NCBI RefSeq assembly: GCF_036227225.1 | Contig: NZ_CP109444.1 | Coordinates: 8,599,501-8,663,500, forward strand | Length of the DNA: 64,000 nucleotides | Source of the DNA: Streptomyces sp. NBC_01478 | Lineage (GTDB): Bacteria > Actinomycetota > Actinomycetes > Streptomycetales > Streptomycetaceae | Reading direction: 5' to 3' | In this document: piece by piece, positions 31,883 to 40,400 of the stretch | Position numbering within the stretch: position 1 is the first letter of the stretch | Layout: each line of letters opens with the position of its first letter | Notes under the pieces: model-generated | Told to the model about the DNA's origin: nothing | The model's database searches: none | Seen by the model: only the letters and a program-made list of their open reading frames with translations | Translations under genes and position numbers: made by a program

Positions 31883-31930
31883 GGGGTTCTCCTTGACGAC
31901 GGTGACGGGTGTCGGTGAGCCGACGTTATA

Positions 31931-31951
31931 TGAAAATGGATGCCATTATCA
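31931..31951. promoter_or_regulatory. Zur-type operator upstream of rpmF
   Basis: Arms TGAAAATGG (31931-31939) and CCATTATCA (31943-31951) around three bases; the arms are complementary except for one position. It resembles Streptomyces and mycobacterial Zur boxes (TGAAAATG...CATTTTCA). It lies between rpmF and zur. Confidence 0.75.
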
Positions 31952-31981
31952 ACATGGTGATGCGGCCATCGCCGCGCCGGC

Positions 31982-32398
31982 CTACGACGCGCGGCACCGC
32001 GGGCACAGACCGCTCAGCTCGACGGTGTGCTCGACCTCCGCGAAGCCGGAGGTGTCGGCCACCCGCCCGGCCCAGCTCTCGACCGCCTCCGAGTCGACCG
32101 GGATGCTCAACCCGCAGGCACGGCACAGCAGATAGTGCTGATGCCCGGGGAACGGCCGGTGCCGGAACAGGCGTTCACCACCCCGGTCGCGTACGACGTC
32201 GGCGCGGCCGGCGTCCACGAGGGCGGCCAGGGTGCGGTAGACCGTGTTGAGGCCCACCCGCGCGCCCTGCATCCGCAGTTCGCCGTGCAGGGCGCGGGCG
32301 CCGACGAAGCCGCCGCGGTCGATCAACGCCCTGACCACGCTGGCGCGTTGGGCGGTACGGCGGCCGATGAGATCCAGGTCGTCGGCCGGTACGCCCAT
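31982..32398 (-). CDS. zur: Zur-type Fur-family repressor
   Basis: A 138-residue Fur-family protein with winged helix (1-80, LNTVYRTLAALVDAGRADVV) and dimerisation/metal domain (81-138). Two CxxC pairs, Cys92/Cys95 and Cys132/Cys135, make the structural zinc site; His86 and His88 (GHQHYLLC) and VEH near 124 are sensory-site candidates. It is the last gene of the zinc-importer operon and its ATG overlaps the permease stop by one base, which favours zinc over iron or nickel. In Streptomyces Zur represses zinc uptake and zinc-free ribosomal protein genes, as arranged here. Confidence 0.88.
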   Translation of the reverse strand: MGVPADDLDLIGRRTAQRASVVRALIDRGGFVGARALHGELRMQGARVGLNTVYRTLAALVDAGRADVVRDRGGERLFRHRPFPGHQHYLLCRACGLSIPVDSEAVESWAGRVADTSGFAEVEHTVELSGLCPRCRAS

Positions 32399-33237
32399 CA
32401 CGCCTCCGCGAGTCCGACGCGGGCGCGGGGCCGGCGTACGGCGATCATCGCGACCGCGTAGACGGCCGTGGCGACGGCCATGATGGCGAAGCTGGGCGGC
32501 AGTTGGGGGACGGAGTAGCTCAGGGCGAGGCCCGCCCACATCTCCGCCACCGCGAGTCCCGCGGACAGGGCGAGGGAGTGGTAGGGCCGGTCGGTGAGGT
32601 GCGCCGCGGCTCCGGCGGGGGCGGCGAGCAGACCGAGCAGCAGCAGTGAGCCGACCGCCTGGGCCGCCTCGGCCGCGCAGGCACCGACCAGGATCAGGAA
32701 GACGAGCCCCAGCAGCCGTACGGGCACGCGGCGGGCCGCCGCCACCGCCTCGTCGACGGAGGCGAAGAGGAGAGGACGGGCGATCGCGAGGACGGCGAGA
32801 CAGATCAAGCCCGCGACGAGGGCCGCCAGTTCGGCCTGACCGGAGGAGAGGCCGAAGATCGAGCCGAAGAGGACGTTGACCCCGGCGGTGCCGTTCCCCG
32901 TGTTGCGGGACGTGGTGTAGAGGGTGAGGAAGAAGACGCCCAGGCCCAGGATCCAGGAGAAGACGCTGCCGATGGCGACGTCGTCGGTACGACCGCGGGG
33001 GCCCAGCGCGCCGAGCAGCACCGCGAACAGCACGGTGGCCGCGAACAGCCCCAGCCGCAGGTCGTAGCCGAGTGCGAGAGCCGCGAGCGCCCCGGTGAAC
33101 GCGACGTGGCTGAGCGCGTCGCCGGTGAACACCTGGGCGCGCAGCACCAGGAAGTGGCCCACCAGGCCGGCCGCCAGGGCGATCGCGGTGCCGGCCAGCA
33201 GCGCGTGCACGAAGTACGGGTGCGTGAAGGCGCTCAT
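32398..33237 (-). CDS. Zinc/manganese ABC permease 2
   Basis: A 279-residue ZnuB-family (ABC-3) permease with about eight membrane helices: FLVLRAQVFTGDALSHVAFTGALAALALGYD, VLFGSIFGL, and LLLGLLAAPAGAAAHLTDRPYHSL. Its ATG at 33237 overlaps the stop of permease 1 by 4 bases. Two different permease genes in one operon suggest a heterodimeric channel rather than the homodimer of ZnuABC. Confidence 0.88.
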   Translation of the reverse strand: MSAFTHPYFVHALLAGTAIALAAGLVGHFLVLRAQVFTGDALSHVAFTGALAALALGYDLRLGLFAATVLFAVLLGALGPRGRTDDVAIGSVFSWILGLGVFFLTLYTTSRNTGNGTAGVNVLFGSIFGLSSGQAELAALVAGLICLAVLAIARPLLFASVDEAVAAARRVPVRLLGLVFLILVGACAAEAAQAVGSLLLLGLLAAPAGAAAHLTDRPYHSLALSAGLAVAEMWAGLALSYSVPQLPPSFAIMAVATAVYAVAMIAVRRPRARVGLAEA

Positions 33238-34139
33238 ACGACGGCACCCGCTCCCGCGAACCGACGCCTGTCCACGGCCGAGTCGAGGGTGCGGGCCGCG
33301 CGGGCCAGGACGTGGACGGCGAACGCGAAGGTCGTCACGTAGAAACCGATCGGGTACGGCGAGTAGTAGGCGGCGATCAGCCCGGTCCAGGTCACCGCGA
33401 GCGCGATGAGCACCGACAGCGCCAGGCTCAACGCGGGCCGTGCGGTGAGCTGTTGGGCGGCAGCGGCCGGCATCACCAGCAGGGCGAACACCAGCAGCGT
33501 GCCGGTGATCTGACTGGCCTCCGCGGTCGCCGTCCCGAGCAGGACGAGGAAGACCACGGACAGCGCCCGCACCGGCACCCCGCGTCCGACAGCGACGTTC
33601 TCGTCGACGGAGGCGAACAGCAGCGGACGTCCGATGACCGCCAGCACGCCGAGCGCGAGGGCCGCCGCGACCGTCAGCACCGTCACCTGGGCGGTGGTGA
33701 TGCCCAGGAAGCTGCCGAACAACAGGGAGTTGACCCCGCCGAGGAACCCTTTGTAGAGGGCGACGAAGAGGAATCCGCAGGCCAGCAGGAACGCCTGGAC
33801 CGTGCCGGTCAGCGCCGACTCCTGGCCGCTGCCGCCCTGCCCGGCGCGCGGTATCGCGGCGATCACCAGGGCGCCGCCGACGCAGAACGCGAAGTAGCCG
33901 AAGCCCGCACCGATGCCCAGCAGCGTCGCGCAGGCCGCGCCGGGAAAGCTGACCAGGGCCAGCGTGTGTCCGGCGAAGCTCTGCCGGCGCAGCACCATGA
34001 ACCAGCCCATCACGGCGGCCAGCACGGCCACGACCGTACCGGCCCGGAACGCGTTGACCATGAACGGGAACGCCCAGATCTGCTGGAGGTCGGTCACCGG
34101 ATTCCACGACCAACCGGCGCTCGCGTCAGCCCAGTTCAC
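33234..34139 (-). CDS. Zinc/manganese ABC permease 1
   Basis: A 301-residue ABC-3 permease paralogous to the next gene, with FMVLRRQSFAGHTLALVSFPGAACATLLG, LLFGSFLGIT and LLVFALLVMPAAAAQQLTARPALSL. The GTG start at 34139 overlaps the ATPase gene by 14 bases. The two permeases align along their whole length at the shared motifs RPLLFASVDE and LVMPAAAA/LLAAPAGAA, a sign of an old tandem duplication. Confidence 0.88.
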   Translation of the reverse strand: MNWADASAGWSWNPVTDLQQIWAFPFMVNAFRAGTVVAVLAAVMGWFMVLRRQSFAGHTLALVSFPGAACATLLGIGAGFGYFAFCVGGALVIAAIPRAGQGGSGQESALTGTVQAFLLACGFLFVALYKGFLGGVNSLLFGSFLGITTAQVTVLTVAAALALGVLAVIGRPLLFASVDENVAVGRGVPVRALSVVFLVLLGTATAEASQITGTLLVFALLVMPAAAAQQLTARPALSLALSVLIALAVTWTGLIAAYYSPYPIGFYVTTFAFAVHVLARAARTLDSAVDRRRFAGAGAVV

Positions 34140-35046
34140 GGCCGCCTCCCTCCGCGTGCCGGTCGGTGTGGCGGGCGGGTGCCTCGGGCTGGCCGACGAC
34201 CACCAGCCGCCCGTCGCCGGTGCGCAGCACCTCCACCGGCACGCCGTACAGCCGCGACAGCGTCTCGGTGGTGATCACCTCCCGCGGACGGCCCGCGACC
34301 GCACCGCCCTCCGCGATGTACACCACCCGGTCCAGCCACGGCAGGATCGGGTTGACGTCGTGCGCGACCATGACGACGCTGACGCCGGCCTCCCGGCAGA
34401 TCCGCCCGATCAGCGCGGCGACCGCGCCCTGGTGCGACAGGTCGAGGCTGTCCAACGGCTCGTCCAGCAGCAGCAGTTCGGGGCCGCGGACCAGTGCCTG
34501 CGCGATCAGCAGCCGCTGCTGCTCCCCGCCCGAGCACTCGCCGATCGGCCGGTGCGCGTACGCGCTCGCGCCGACCAGCTCGACGACCTCGGCGATACGG
34601 TCCCGGGCCGCCCGGCGCCGGGCACTGAACCGGGCGGGCACCGGCAGCGGTACGCCCCAGCGGTCGCCGTCCAGGCCGAGGCGCACGATGTCGGTGCCGC
34701 GGATGCGCAGGCTCGCGTCGAAGCTGCGGCGCTGCGGCAGATAGCCGACGCGGTGGCCCACCCGGCCGGGCGCCTCGCCCAGCACACCGACCTCACCGGC
34801 GGCGGGAGGCAGGATGCCGAGCAGCACCTTGACCAGGGTCGACTTGCCGACCCCGTTGGGACCGAGGACGGCCACGAACTCCCCGGCGCCGACGTCCAGA
34901 TCGACACCGGACCACAGGGTGCGGCCGCCGACGCGCACGGCGGCGCCGCGCAGCGACACGACGGGGGAGGGCGGCTCGGCCGCTTGTCCAGGGACCCGGT
35001 GCCGGACCAAGTCCCCCGCCCGGGTCACCGGTTTCACCGTGCTCAC
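34126..35046 (-). CDS. Zinc ABC transporter ATPase
   Basis: A 306-residue ATPase of the ZnuC/MntB class with Walker A GPNGVGKST, signature ECSGGEQQRL, Walker B LLLLDEPLDSLD and switch MVAHDVNPIL. About 35 extra N-terminal residues precede the nucleotide-binding domain. The GTG at 35046 overlaps the lipoprotein stop (GTGA), so it was preferred over the in-frame ATG further upstream. Confidence 0.88.
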   Translation of the reverse strand: MSTVKPVTRAGDLVRHRVPGQAAEPPSPVVSLRGAAVRVGGRTLWSGVDLDVGAGEFVAVLGPNGVGKSTLVKVLLGILPPAAGEVGVLGEAPGRVGHRVGYLPQRRSFDASLRIRGTDIVRLGLDGDRWGVPLPVPARFSARRRAARDRIAEVVELVGASAYAHRPIGECSGGEQQRLLIAQALVRGPELLLLDEPLDSLDLSHQGAVAALIGRICREAGVSVVMVAHDVNPILPWLDRVVYIAEGGAVAGRPREVITTETLSRLYGVPVEVLRTGDGRLVVVGQPEAPARHTDRHAEGGGRELG

Positions 35047-36017
35047 CTGCCCGTCGCCTGCCCCAGGGCCTTCTCGATGCCCTCCAACTGCCGTACCTGC
35101 CAAGCCTGGAAGGAGGCCCCGGCCGGAGTGAGGGTCTCGGTCACCGTCGCGACCGGTATGCCCTCGGCCTTGGCCGCGTCGACCTGGGCCTGTACGTCCG
35201 GGGTGGCGTTCTGGCTGTTGTAGACGTACACCTTGATCAGCTTCTGGCTGATCTGCCGGTCGATCGTCTGCTTGTCCCTGGCCGTCGGGTCGGTGCCTTC
35301 GCTGATGGCGTCCAGGAAGGACTCCGGCGTGAGCATCTTCAGGCCGAGCCCTTCGGCGAGCGGGGTCACGATGGACTCCGAGGCGCCGATCGGGGTGTTG
35401 GCGTACTTGGCCTTGATGGCGGCGATCAACTTGTCGTACGGCGCCAGGGTCTTGGTCTCGAAGGTCGTCTTCCGCGCGTCGAAGTAGGCGGCGTCGGCCG
35501 GGTCCAGCTTCTTGTAGTCGGCGGTGATCCTCTCGATGACCTGGTGGACGTTGTCCGGCGAGTACCAGCGGTGCGGGTTGCCGCCCGGCTTGATGCCCAC
35601 CAGGTCGCCGACCTTCAGATCGGTACGGCCGCTCTCGGGGTTGGCGGACAGCAACTTGTCCGCCCAGGCGTCGTAGCCGATGCCGTTGACGATCGTGTAC
35701 TGGGCGCCTGCCACCAACCGGCCGTCGGCCGCGGTCGGTTCGTAGTCGTGCGGGTCGGCGTTCGGGTTGTTGATGATGCTCTTGACCTGCGCGTGGGTGC
35801 CGCCGAGTTGGGTGGCGATGCTGCCCCAGAAGTTCTCCGCCGCTACGACCTTGACGGTTCTGCCCGCCGTCGTCGACCCGGCGTTCGCGGTGTCGTCGGA
35901 AGAGGCGGTGGAGCAGCCGCTGACGGCGGTCAGCACCGCGAGGGCGGCCGAGCCTCCGACGGCGATGCGTGCGGGGCGGGATCGGTATCGGGATAGGGGG
36001 GTGCCGGCAGTGCGCAC
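35043..36017 (-). CDS. Zinc-binding lipoprotein of the ZnuA/AztC type
   Basis: A 324-residue cluster A-I metal-binding lipoprotein. The lipobox LTAVSGC gives lipidated Cys35. His90 (NADPHDYEPTAAD), His149 (GGNPHRWYSP) and acidic residues in the C-terminal half (GASESIVTP, VYVYNSQN) are the expected ligands. There is no His-rich loop, as in AztC/TroA types. It starts at GTG 36017. As first gene of the five-gene operon lipoprotein-ATPase-permease-permease-zur it follows two Zur-like palindromes. Confidence 0.88.
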   Translation of the reverse strand: MRTAGTPLSRYRSRPARIAVGGSAALAVLTAVSGCSTASSDDTANAGSTTAGRTVKVVAAENFWGSIATQLGGTHAQVKSIINNPNADPHDYEPTAADGRLVAGAQYTIVNGIGYDAWADKLLSANPESGRTDLKVGDLVGIKPGGNPHRWYSPDNVHQVIERITADYKKLDPADAAYFDARKTTFETKTLAPYDKLIAAIKAKYANTPIGASESIVTPLAEGLGLKMLTPESFLDAISEGTDPTARDKQTIDRQISQKLIKVYVYNSQNATPDVQAQVDAAKAEGIPVATVTETLTPAGASFQAWQVRQLEGIEKALGQATGR

Positions 36018-36095
36018 GACGGGGTTCTCCTTGACGGGCTGAGGGACCTCACACGTGGGCCGGGCCCCGTGGAGCGGAACACCTCCGACCGTAGA

Positions 36096-36110
36096 TGGAA
36101 ACGATTTTCA
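36096..36110. promoter_or_regulatory. Zur-like box 1 upstream of the zinc operon
   Basis: TGGAAACGATTTTCA, an imperfect palindrome matching the core TGaAAnnnnTTTTCA of Streptomyces Zur sites, 79 bases upstream of the lipoprotein start. Confidence 0.65.
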
Positions 36111-36131
36111 CCACCATGGGGTAATACTCAA

Positions 36132-36146
36132 TAATGACAATCATTA
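36132..36146. promoter_or_regulatory. Fur/Zur-like box 2 upstream of the zinc operon
   Basis: TAATGACAATCATTA: perfect 6-bp arms around CAA. It sits 21 bases beyond box 1, about two helical turns away, and also resembles the classic Fur consensus with alternating AAT/ATT. Two dimers could bind cooperatively. Confidence 0.65.
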
Positions 36147-36690
36147 CCGATTCTTGGCCTGTGCGGGGCGTGGTGCGGGCGGCGGAGTTGTCGGTGTGTT
36201 CGTGCCGCGTGCCGGCAGCGAGTCGCCCTCGACGTCCACGTTCGGTACGGCACGGTCCAGCCCGTTGGGCAGCGCCGAGGCCGGTTTCGCCGACACGTCG
36301 ATCCCGGCGGCGGTGGCGTCCGCGACGTAGGCCCGGCCGCCCGCGTCGGTCGACGAGGGTCGCGTTGAAGGGCGAGGTGCGCGAGGGCCCCCTCGACATC
36401 ATCGGCATCCCGGTCTTCGCGACGCCGCACGGCTATGCCGATCTCGCCGCCAACGGCCTGCTCGCGCCGGAGGTCGCGGAGCGCGGTCTGGACGACGTGA
36501 TCGCGTTCGTCCTGCGGGGCTGTGCACCGGACGCACGGGTCTGACGCATCCGACGTGCCTGACGGGCACTCAACCCCCCGCGGAACCACCCGAATCCTGC
36601 CCGGGGCCTCGATGTCAGTGGAGACCACTAGTTTGGAGTCACTGGAGATCGGCCGTAGCGGCCGACCGGGTCTTTGGGGAGGGGTGTGCT
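36147..36690. other. Gap with probable gene remnants
   Basis: Apart from the short rightward frame at 36377-36544, the leftward strand from about 36350 to 36150 shows good codon bias in one frame (YVADATAAGIDVSAKPASAL, ending AQAKNR) but no start, and the bias moves to another frame near 36350. This looks like a decayed gene. The tail of the gap, from about 36610, should hold the promoter of the WGR protein gene. Confidence 0.35.
36377..36544 (+). pseudogene. 55-codon reading frame, probable 3' fragment of a lost gene
   Basis: From GTG 36377 to TGA 36544 the codon usage is clearly Streptomyces-like (VREGPLDIIGIPVFATPHGY, ending RGCAPDARV). It reads like the C-terminus of a larger soluble protein. 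Upstream in the same frame the bias is lost and the protein becomes Arg/Pro-rich, so the 5' part is missing or frameshifted. A genuine 55-residue protein is the alternative. No family recognised. Confidence 0.4.
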
Positions 36691-38157
36691 GTGTCCGCTG
36701 CGCAGACACGACAGTCGGGGAACACGACGTATCTGGAGCTCTCGCAGGAGAGCGGCGGTGCGCACAAGTTCTACGAGGTGACTGTCGAGGGGACCACCGT
36801 CTCCGTGCGGTACGGGCGGATCGGGGTGGACGGGCAGCGCCAGATCACCACCTTCCCGACCGGCGAGAAGGCGAAGGCCGCGGCGGCGAAGAAGATAGCC
36901 GAGAAGGTGCGCAAGGGGTACGCGCCCGCCGTCCAGGGGCAGCGGGCGGCCCGCGCCGTGACGCGCCGTCAGGTGACGTCCGCCCCGTCGACGGCGCGGG
37001 CGACCGCCCCGGTGCTGTGGCGGTTCCGTACGGGCGCCTCGGCGTTCGGCATCCATGTCGACGAGGACCGCTGCTGGGTCGGCAACCAGAACGGCAATGT
37101 CTACAACCTGAGCCACGACGGCGAGGTGCTGGCGCACTACTCCCTGCCCGACGGCGTCAAGTGCCTTGTGGCGGACGACTTCTGGATCTACGCGGGCTGT
37201 GACGACGGCCGGGTCTACGACCTCTCCTCGAAGGTGCCGTTCGCGGCCTACGACATCGCCGCCGAGGTGGACATCTTCTGGCTGGACATCCACGCGGGCG
37301 TGCTGAACGTCTCCGACCGCAACGGCGGTCTGACGGTCATCGACCACGAGGACGAGCTCCAGTGGTCGCGCAACTCGTCCGGGGACAACGCCTGGATGGT
37401 GCGGGCCGACGACCACGCCGTCTACCACGGCCACAGCCACGGCGTGACGGCCTACGCGGCGGACGGCGCCAGGCAGCTCTGGCACACCGCGACCACCGGC
37501 AATGTGCTCTTCGGCTGGCAGGAGGAGAACGCGGTCTACGCCGGGACGGGCCGCCGGGTCGTCCAGCGGCTCGCGAAGTCCACCGGGGCGATCGAGGCCT
37601 CCTACCAGTGCGACGCCGCCGTGTACTCGTGCGCCACGTCCCCCGGCGGGCGGTACGTCTTCGCGGGCGACTCGGCGTCCTCCGTCTACTGCTTCACCGC
37701 CGACGGCACCCGCCTGTGGAAACTCGGCACGGGTGGCGGCTCGGCGCTCTCCATGCAGTACCACGACGAGCGGCTGTACATCGTCTCCACGGACGGCTCA
37801 CTCGCGTGCGTCGACGCGAGCGAGGCCGCGATCAACGCCGCGCAGTCGGGCACCGTCCCCGTCGCCGCGGACATCAAGCTGGCGGCCGCCATGCCGACGT
37901 ACGCACCACTGACCACCGCCGCGTCCGTCGCCACGGTCAGCGCTGTTCCCGCCCCCGGGAGCGGAGTCGTCGTGGAGTGCTTCGAGCACGGAGGCCGAGT
38001 GCGCGTGCATGTGGTCTCCGAGGGCTACGACTCGGGATGGAACGTCCAGTTCCCGCGGGCGATCCGCGAGCCCGGCGCCCGCTATGTGGTGGACGCGCTG
38101 CACTCCTCCTCGGCCGGCTTCTACCGGGTGCGTGGGGAGATCAGGCGCCTGGTGTGA
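36691..38157 (+). CDS. WGR-domain protein with PQQ-like beta-propeller
   Basis: A 488-residue cytoplasmic protein. Residues about 12-85 form a WGR domain (FYEVTVEGTTVSVRYGRIGV; the name motif appears as YGR), known from PARP enzymes and bacterial relatives where it reads nucleic acid. After a basic linker come 6-7 PQQ/WD-like propeller blades (about 105-390: APVLWRFRTGASAFGIHVDEDRCWVGNQNGN and TSPGGRYVFAGDSASSVYCF) and a C-terminal domain. There is no ligase or methyltransferase domain. It stands alone on the + strand with its own promoter. The combination suggests a regulated sensor or scaffold; function unknown. Confidence 0.85.
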   Translation: MSAAQTRQSGNTTYLELSQESGGAHKFYEVTVEGTTVSVRYGRIGVDGQRQITTFPTGEKAKAAAAKKIAEKVRKGYAPAVQGQRAARAVTRRQVTSAPSTARATAPVLWRFRTGASAFGIHVDEDRCWVGNQNGNVYNLSHDGEVLAHYSLPDGVKCLVADDFWIYAGCDDGRVYDLSSKVPFAAYDIAAEVDIFWLDIHAGVLNVSDRNGGLTVIDHEDELQWSRNSSGDNAWMVRADDHAVYHGHSHGVTAYAADGARQLWHTATTGNVLFGWQEENAVYAGTGRRVVQRLAKSTGAIEASYQCDAAVYSCATSPGGRYVFAGDSASSVYCFTADGTRLWKLGTGGGSALSMQYHDERLYIVSTDGSLACVDASEAAINAAQSGTVPVAADIKLAAAMPTYAPLTTAASVATVSAVPAPGSGVVVECFEHGGRVRVHVVSEGYDSGWNVQFPRAIREPGARYVVDALHSSSAGFYRVRGEIRRLV

Positions 38158-38194
38158 CCGGTGACCGGCCCTCGGTCTCCCCGGCGCGCACCCG

Positions 38195-38860
38195 CTACCC
38201 CTGCTCCCGTGAAGGCTTCGGCCAACTGTCCAGCAACTGCTCGTCCGTCAGCGCCGACGCGCCCTCCGCCGCCGGCCCCGCCAGCCCGAACCCGACCATC
38301 AGCACCTCCGCGTAGCGGCGCCAGGCGTCCGGTGCCACGTCGTGCGTGCGGTCGGCGACGGCGCCGATCATGTACAGGAAGGCGTACACGTCGGCGCTGG
38401 CGAAGTCCTCGCGGACCGCGCCCGCCGCCACGGCTCGTTCCACGAGGCCGTCGACGAGGCGGCCGAGCTGGTCGCGGGTCCGGGCGACCGGTCCCGTGTC
38501 GACGCTCGCGTTGGCCAGGATGACCTCCAGGGCCCGGTCCTCGGCCCGCCACTGTGCCGCCGCCATCAGGTAGTGCCGTAGCGACTGGGCCGGGTCCGGC
38601 AGTTCCGTGGCCTTGGCCGCCAGGTGCAGGAACACCGCGAAGCGTTCCGTGAACAGGGCGTCCACCAGTGACTGGAGGTCCGGGAAGCGGCGGTAGACCG
38701 TGCCGACGCCGATGCCCGCCTCGCGGGCGATCTCGTTGAGAGGGACCGTGGCCCCTCGCCGGGCGAACAGGCGGTCGGCCGTCGTCATGATCAGACGGCG
38801 GTTCCGCTCCGCGTCCGCTCGCAGCGGGCGTGGGCGTTGGTGCTGGGTATCCGGGCTCAC
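38195..38860 (-). CDS. TetR-family repressor
   Basis: A 221-residue regulator with an N-terminal helix-turn-helix (about 20-62, LIMTTADRLFARRGATVPLNEIAREAGIGVGTVYRRFPDLQSLVDAL) and a C-terminal ligand domain typical of SbtR-like TetR proteins. The GTG at 38860 overlaps the stop of the membrane protein gene (GTGA), so the two form an operon and the repressor probably controls it. The ligand cannot be predicted. Confidence 0.88.
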   Translation of the reverse strand: MSPDTQHQRPRPLRADAERNRRLIMTTADRLFARRGATVPLNEIAREAGIGVGTVYRRFPDLQSLVDALFTERFAVFLHLAAKATELPDPAQSLRHYLMAAAQWRAEDRALEVILANASVDTGPVARTRDQLGRLVDGLVERAVAAGAVREDFASADVYAFLYMIGAVADRTHDVAPDAWRRYAEVLMVGFGLAGPAAEGASALTDEQLLDSWPKPSREQG

Positions 38861-39540
38861 GCCGGGACATTCTCCGGCATCTTCGCCCCGGCGGTGCGGC
38901 GCGCCTGCCTGACCAGGAGCGATACGCCCGTTACGACGCTCCACAGCAGCCATGAGTAGACACCGCCCCGCTCGAAGATGCCGGCCGTGCTCGTCGAGGC
39001 CCCCACGAACGCCTCGCTCAGCAGGCCCAGGGCGCCGACCGCGATGCTGAACACGCGGTACGCGCGCGGCAGTCGGAGGCTCCGCAGCGAGCCCGCCATG
39101 ATCACGACCGTGTTCGCGCACAGGATGGCGACCGACGCGCCCGCGACGTGCAGCGCCAGGCTGTAGGCCGGGCCGGCCGGGGAGCCGTGGAACAGACCGA
39201 CCAGCAGGAAGCCCACCGCGTGCGCGCCCGCGAGGGCGATGACGACACGGCGCGCACGGCCCGTGAGCAGCGGGACCGCCAGCAGCACCACACCGATCGC
39301 GAGCAGGACGCCCTGGACGATGAACGACGTGTTCATCAGCACGTGATCCGGCGAACAGATGGTGCGGCCCTGATAGCGCGTGCCGCAGTTGGGGACGCCC
39401 AGGTCGCTGATGTAGTTCGTCGCGTAGCTGTAGGGCGGGCTGGTCCAGGCGGCCGCGGCGACCGCCTCGGACACCACCCACTGCACCGCGTTCAGCACCA
39501 GGACGGCGGCTCCCAGTGGAAGCCAGTTCTTGCGTGACAT
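38857..39540 (-). CDS. DUF998-family membrane protein
   Basis: A 227-residue membrane protein with six predicted helices (WLPLGAAVLVLNAVQWVVSEAVA; YSYATNYISDLGVPNCG is the DUF998 signature; then five further hydrophobic stretches). Start ATG 39540 was preferred over ATGs at 39552/39555 because GGAAG lies 6 bases before it. The extracytoplasmic loop holds two cysteines (NCG, ICS). The family is uncharacterised. Translation is coupled to the TetR gene. Confidence 0.78.
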   Translation of the reverse strand: MSRKNWLPLGAAVLVLNAVQWVVSEAVAAAAWTSPPYSYATNYISDLGVPNCGTRYQGRTICSPDHVLMNTSFIVQGVLLAIGVVLLAVPLLTGRARRVVIALAGAHAVGFLLVGLFHGSPAGPAYSLALHVAGASVAILCANTVVIMAGSLRSLRLPRAYRVFSIAVGALGLLSEAFVGASTSTAGIFERGGVYSWLLWSVVTGVSLLVRQARRTAGAKMPENVPA

Positions 39541-39727
39541 CGGGACTTCCATCACCGCTTCTCACCACTCCTCTCGACAGGTCATGCGCACCACCCTACA
39601 TTAAGTGGATGAAACTATCCGGTTAGGCGTCGACGGTGGTGTGGCGGGCGTCACATCGCAAGGTTCGAACTTCGAGGGCCGCCGTGCATCTAGTCGGCGT
39701 CCACTCCACTCCACCGAGGAACAATCA

Positions 39728-40315
39728 ATGTTGGCTTATCTGCCTGGATTCGCCCCCTGGATCGTCGCCGGCGTCCTCTCGTCCTTCGACTGGCGCTGGG
39801 GCGCGATCGGCGGTCTCGTCACGGGGCTGCTGATGATGCTGAACGACCGTCGCCGCGGGATCGGCTTCGACGCGCTGGTCCTGGAGATCAGCACCCTCGC
39901 GTACTTCGTCGTGCTCGGCGCCGTCTCCGTCGCCCGGCCGGACTCCTCGCTGGCCGACCGCACCGACGTCATCTCGTTCGTCTGGCTGGCCGCCACCGCG
40001 TGGGGGAGTCTGGTGGTCTGGAGCCCCTTCACGCTGGGCATCGCCAAGCGGCAGACCCCACGCGAGTACTGGGACACACCGGGGTTCCTCCAGGTCAACA
40101 ACTACATCACCAGTGCCTGGGGAGCCGGCTTCACCTTCATCGCCGTCAGCCTGGCCGTCGCCAACGCGGTGGACGCCCCGGTGTGGGTGGGCATCACCGC
40201 CCATGTCGTCGGGCTCGTCGCCCCCGCGATCTTCACGAAGGTCTACCCCGCCCGGGTCCAGGCACGGCTCATGGCCCTGGCGCAGGCCCAGCCGCAGGTG
40301 CGGGCCGTTCCGTAA
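39728..40315 (+). CDS. Integral membrane protein, unknown
   Basis: A 195-residue protein with about six membrane helices (FAPWIVAGVLSSF; WGAIGGLVTGLLMML; a run through EISTLAYFVVLGAVSVARP; then WLAATAWGSLVVWSPFTLGI, FTFIAVSLAVANAV and WVGITAHVVGLVAPAIF). The ATG at 39728 follows GAGGA. It is divergent from the TetR/DUF998 pair across about 190 bases and 85 bases upstream of a co-directional hydrolase, so it may be part of the TetR regulon. No named family recognised. Confidence 0.75.
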   Translation: MLAYLPGFAPWIVAGVLSSFDWRWGAIGGLVTGLLMMLNDRRRGIGFDALVLEISTLAYFVVLGAVSVARPDSSLADRTDVISFVWLAATAWGSLVVWSPFTLGIAKRQTPREYWDTPGFLQVNNYITSAWGAGFTFIAVSLAVANAVDAPVWVGITAHVVGLVAPAIFTKVYPARVQARLMALAQAQPQVRAVP

Positions 40316-40400
40316 CGGCACCACCCCACGAACCGGCACCACCCCACTCGCGCCACCGACCGGCACCAAATCACCCACCCAACAAAGGAGTTGGCGCATC

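Noticed and set aside
39601..39640. GGAT-GAAACT-ATCC as a TetR operator
   Set aside because: Arms of only four bases; not strong enough to list as a feature.
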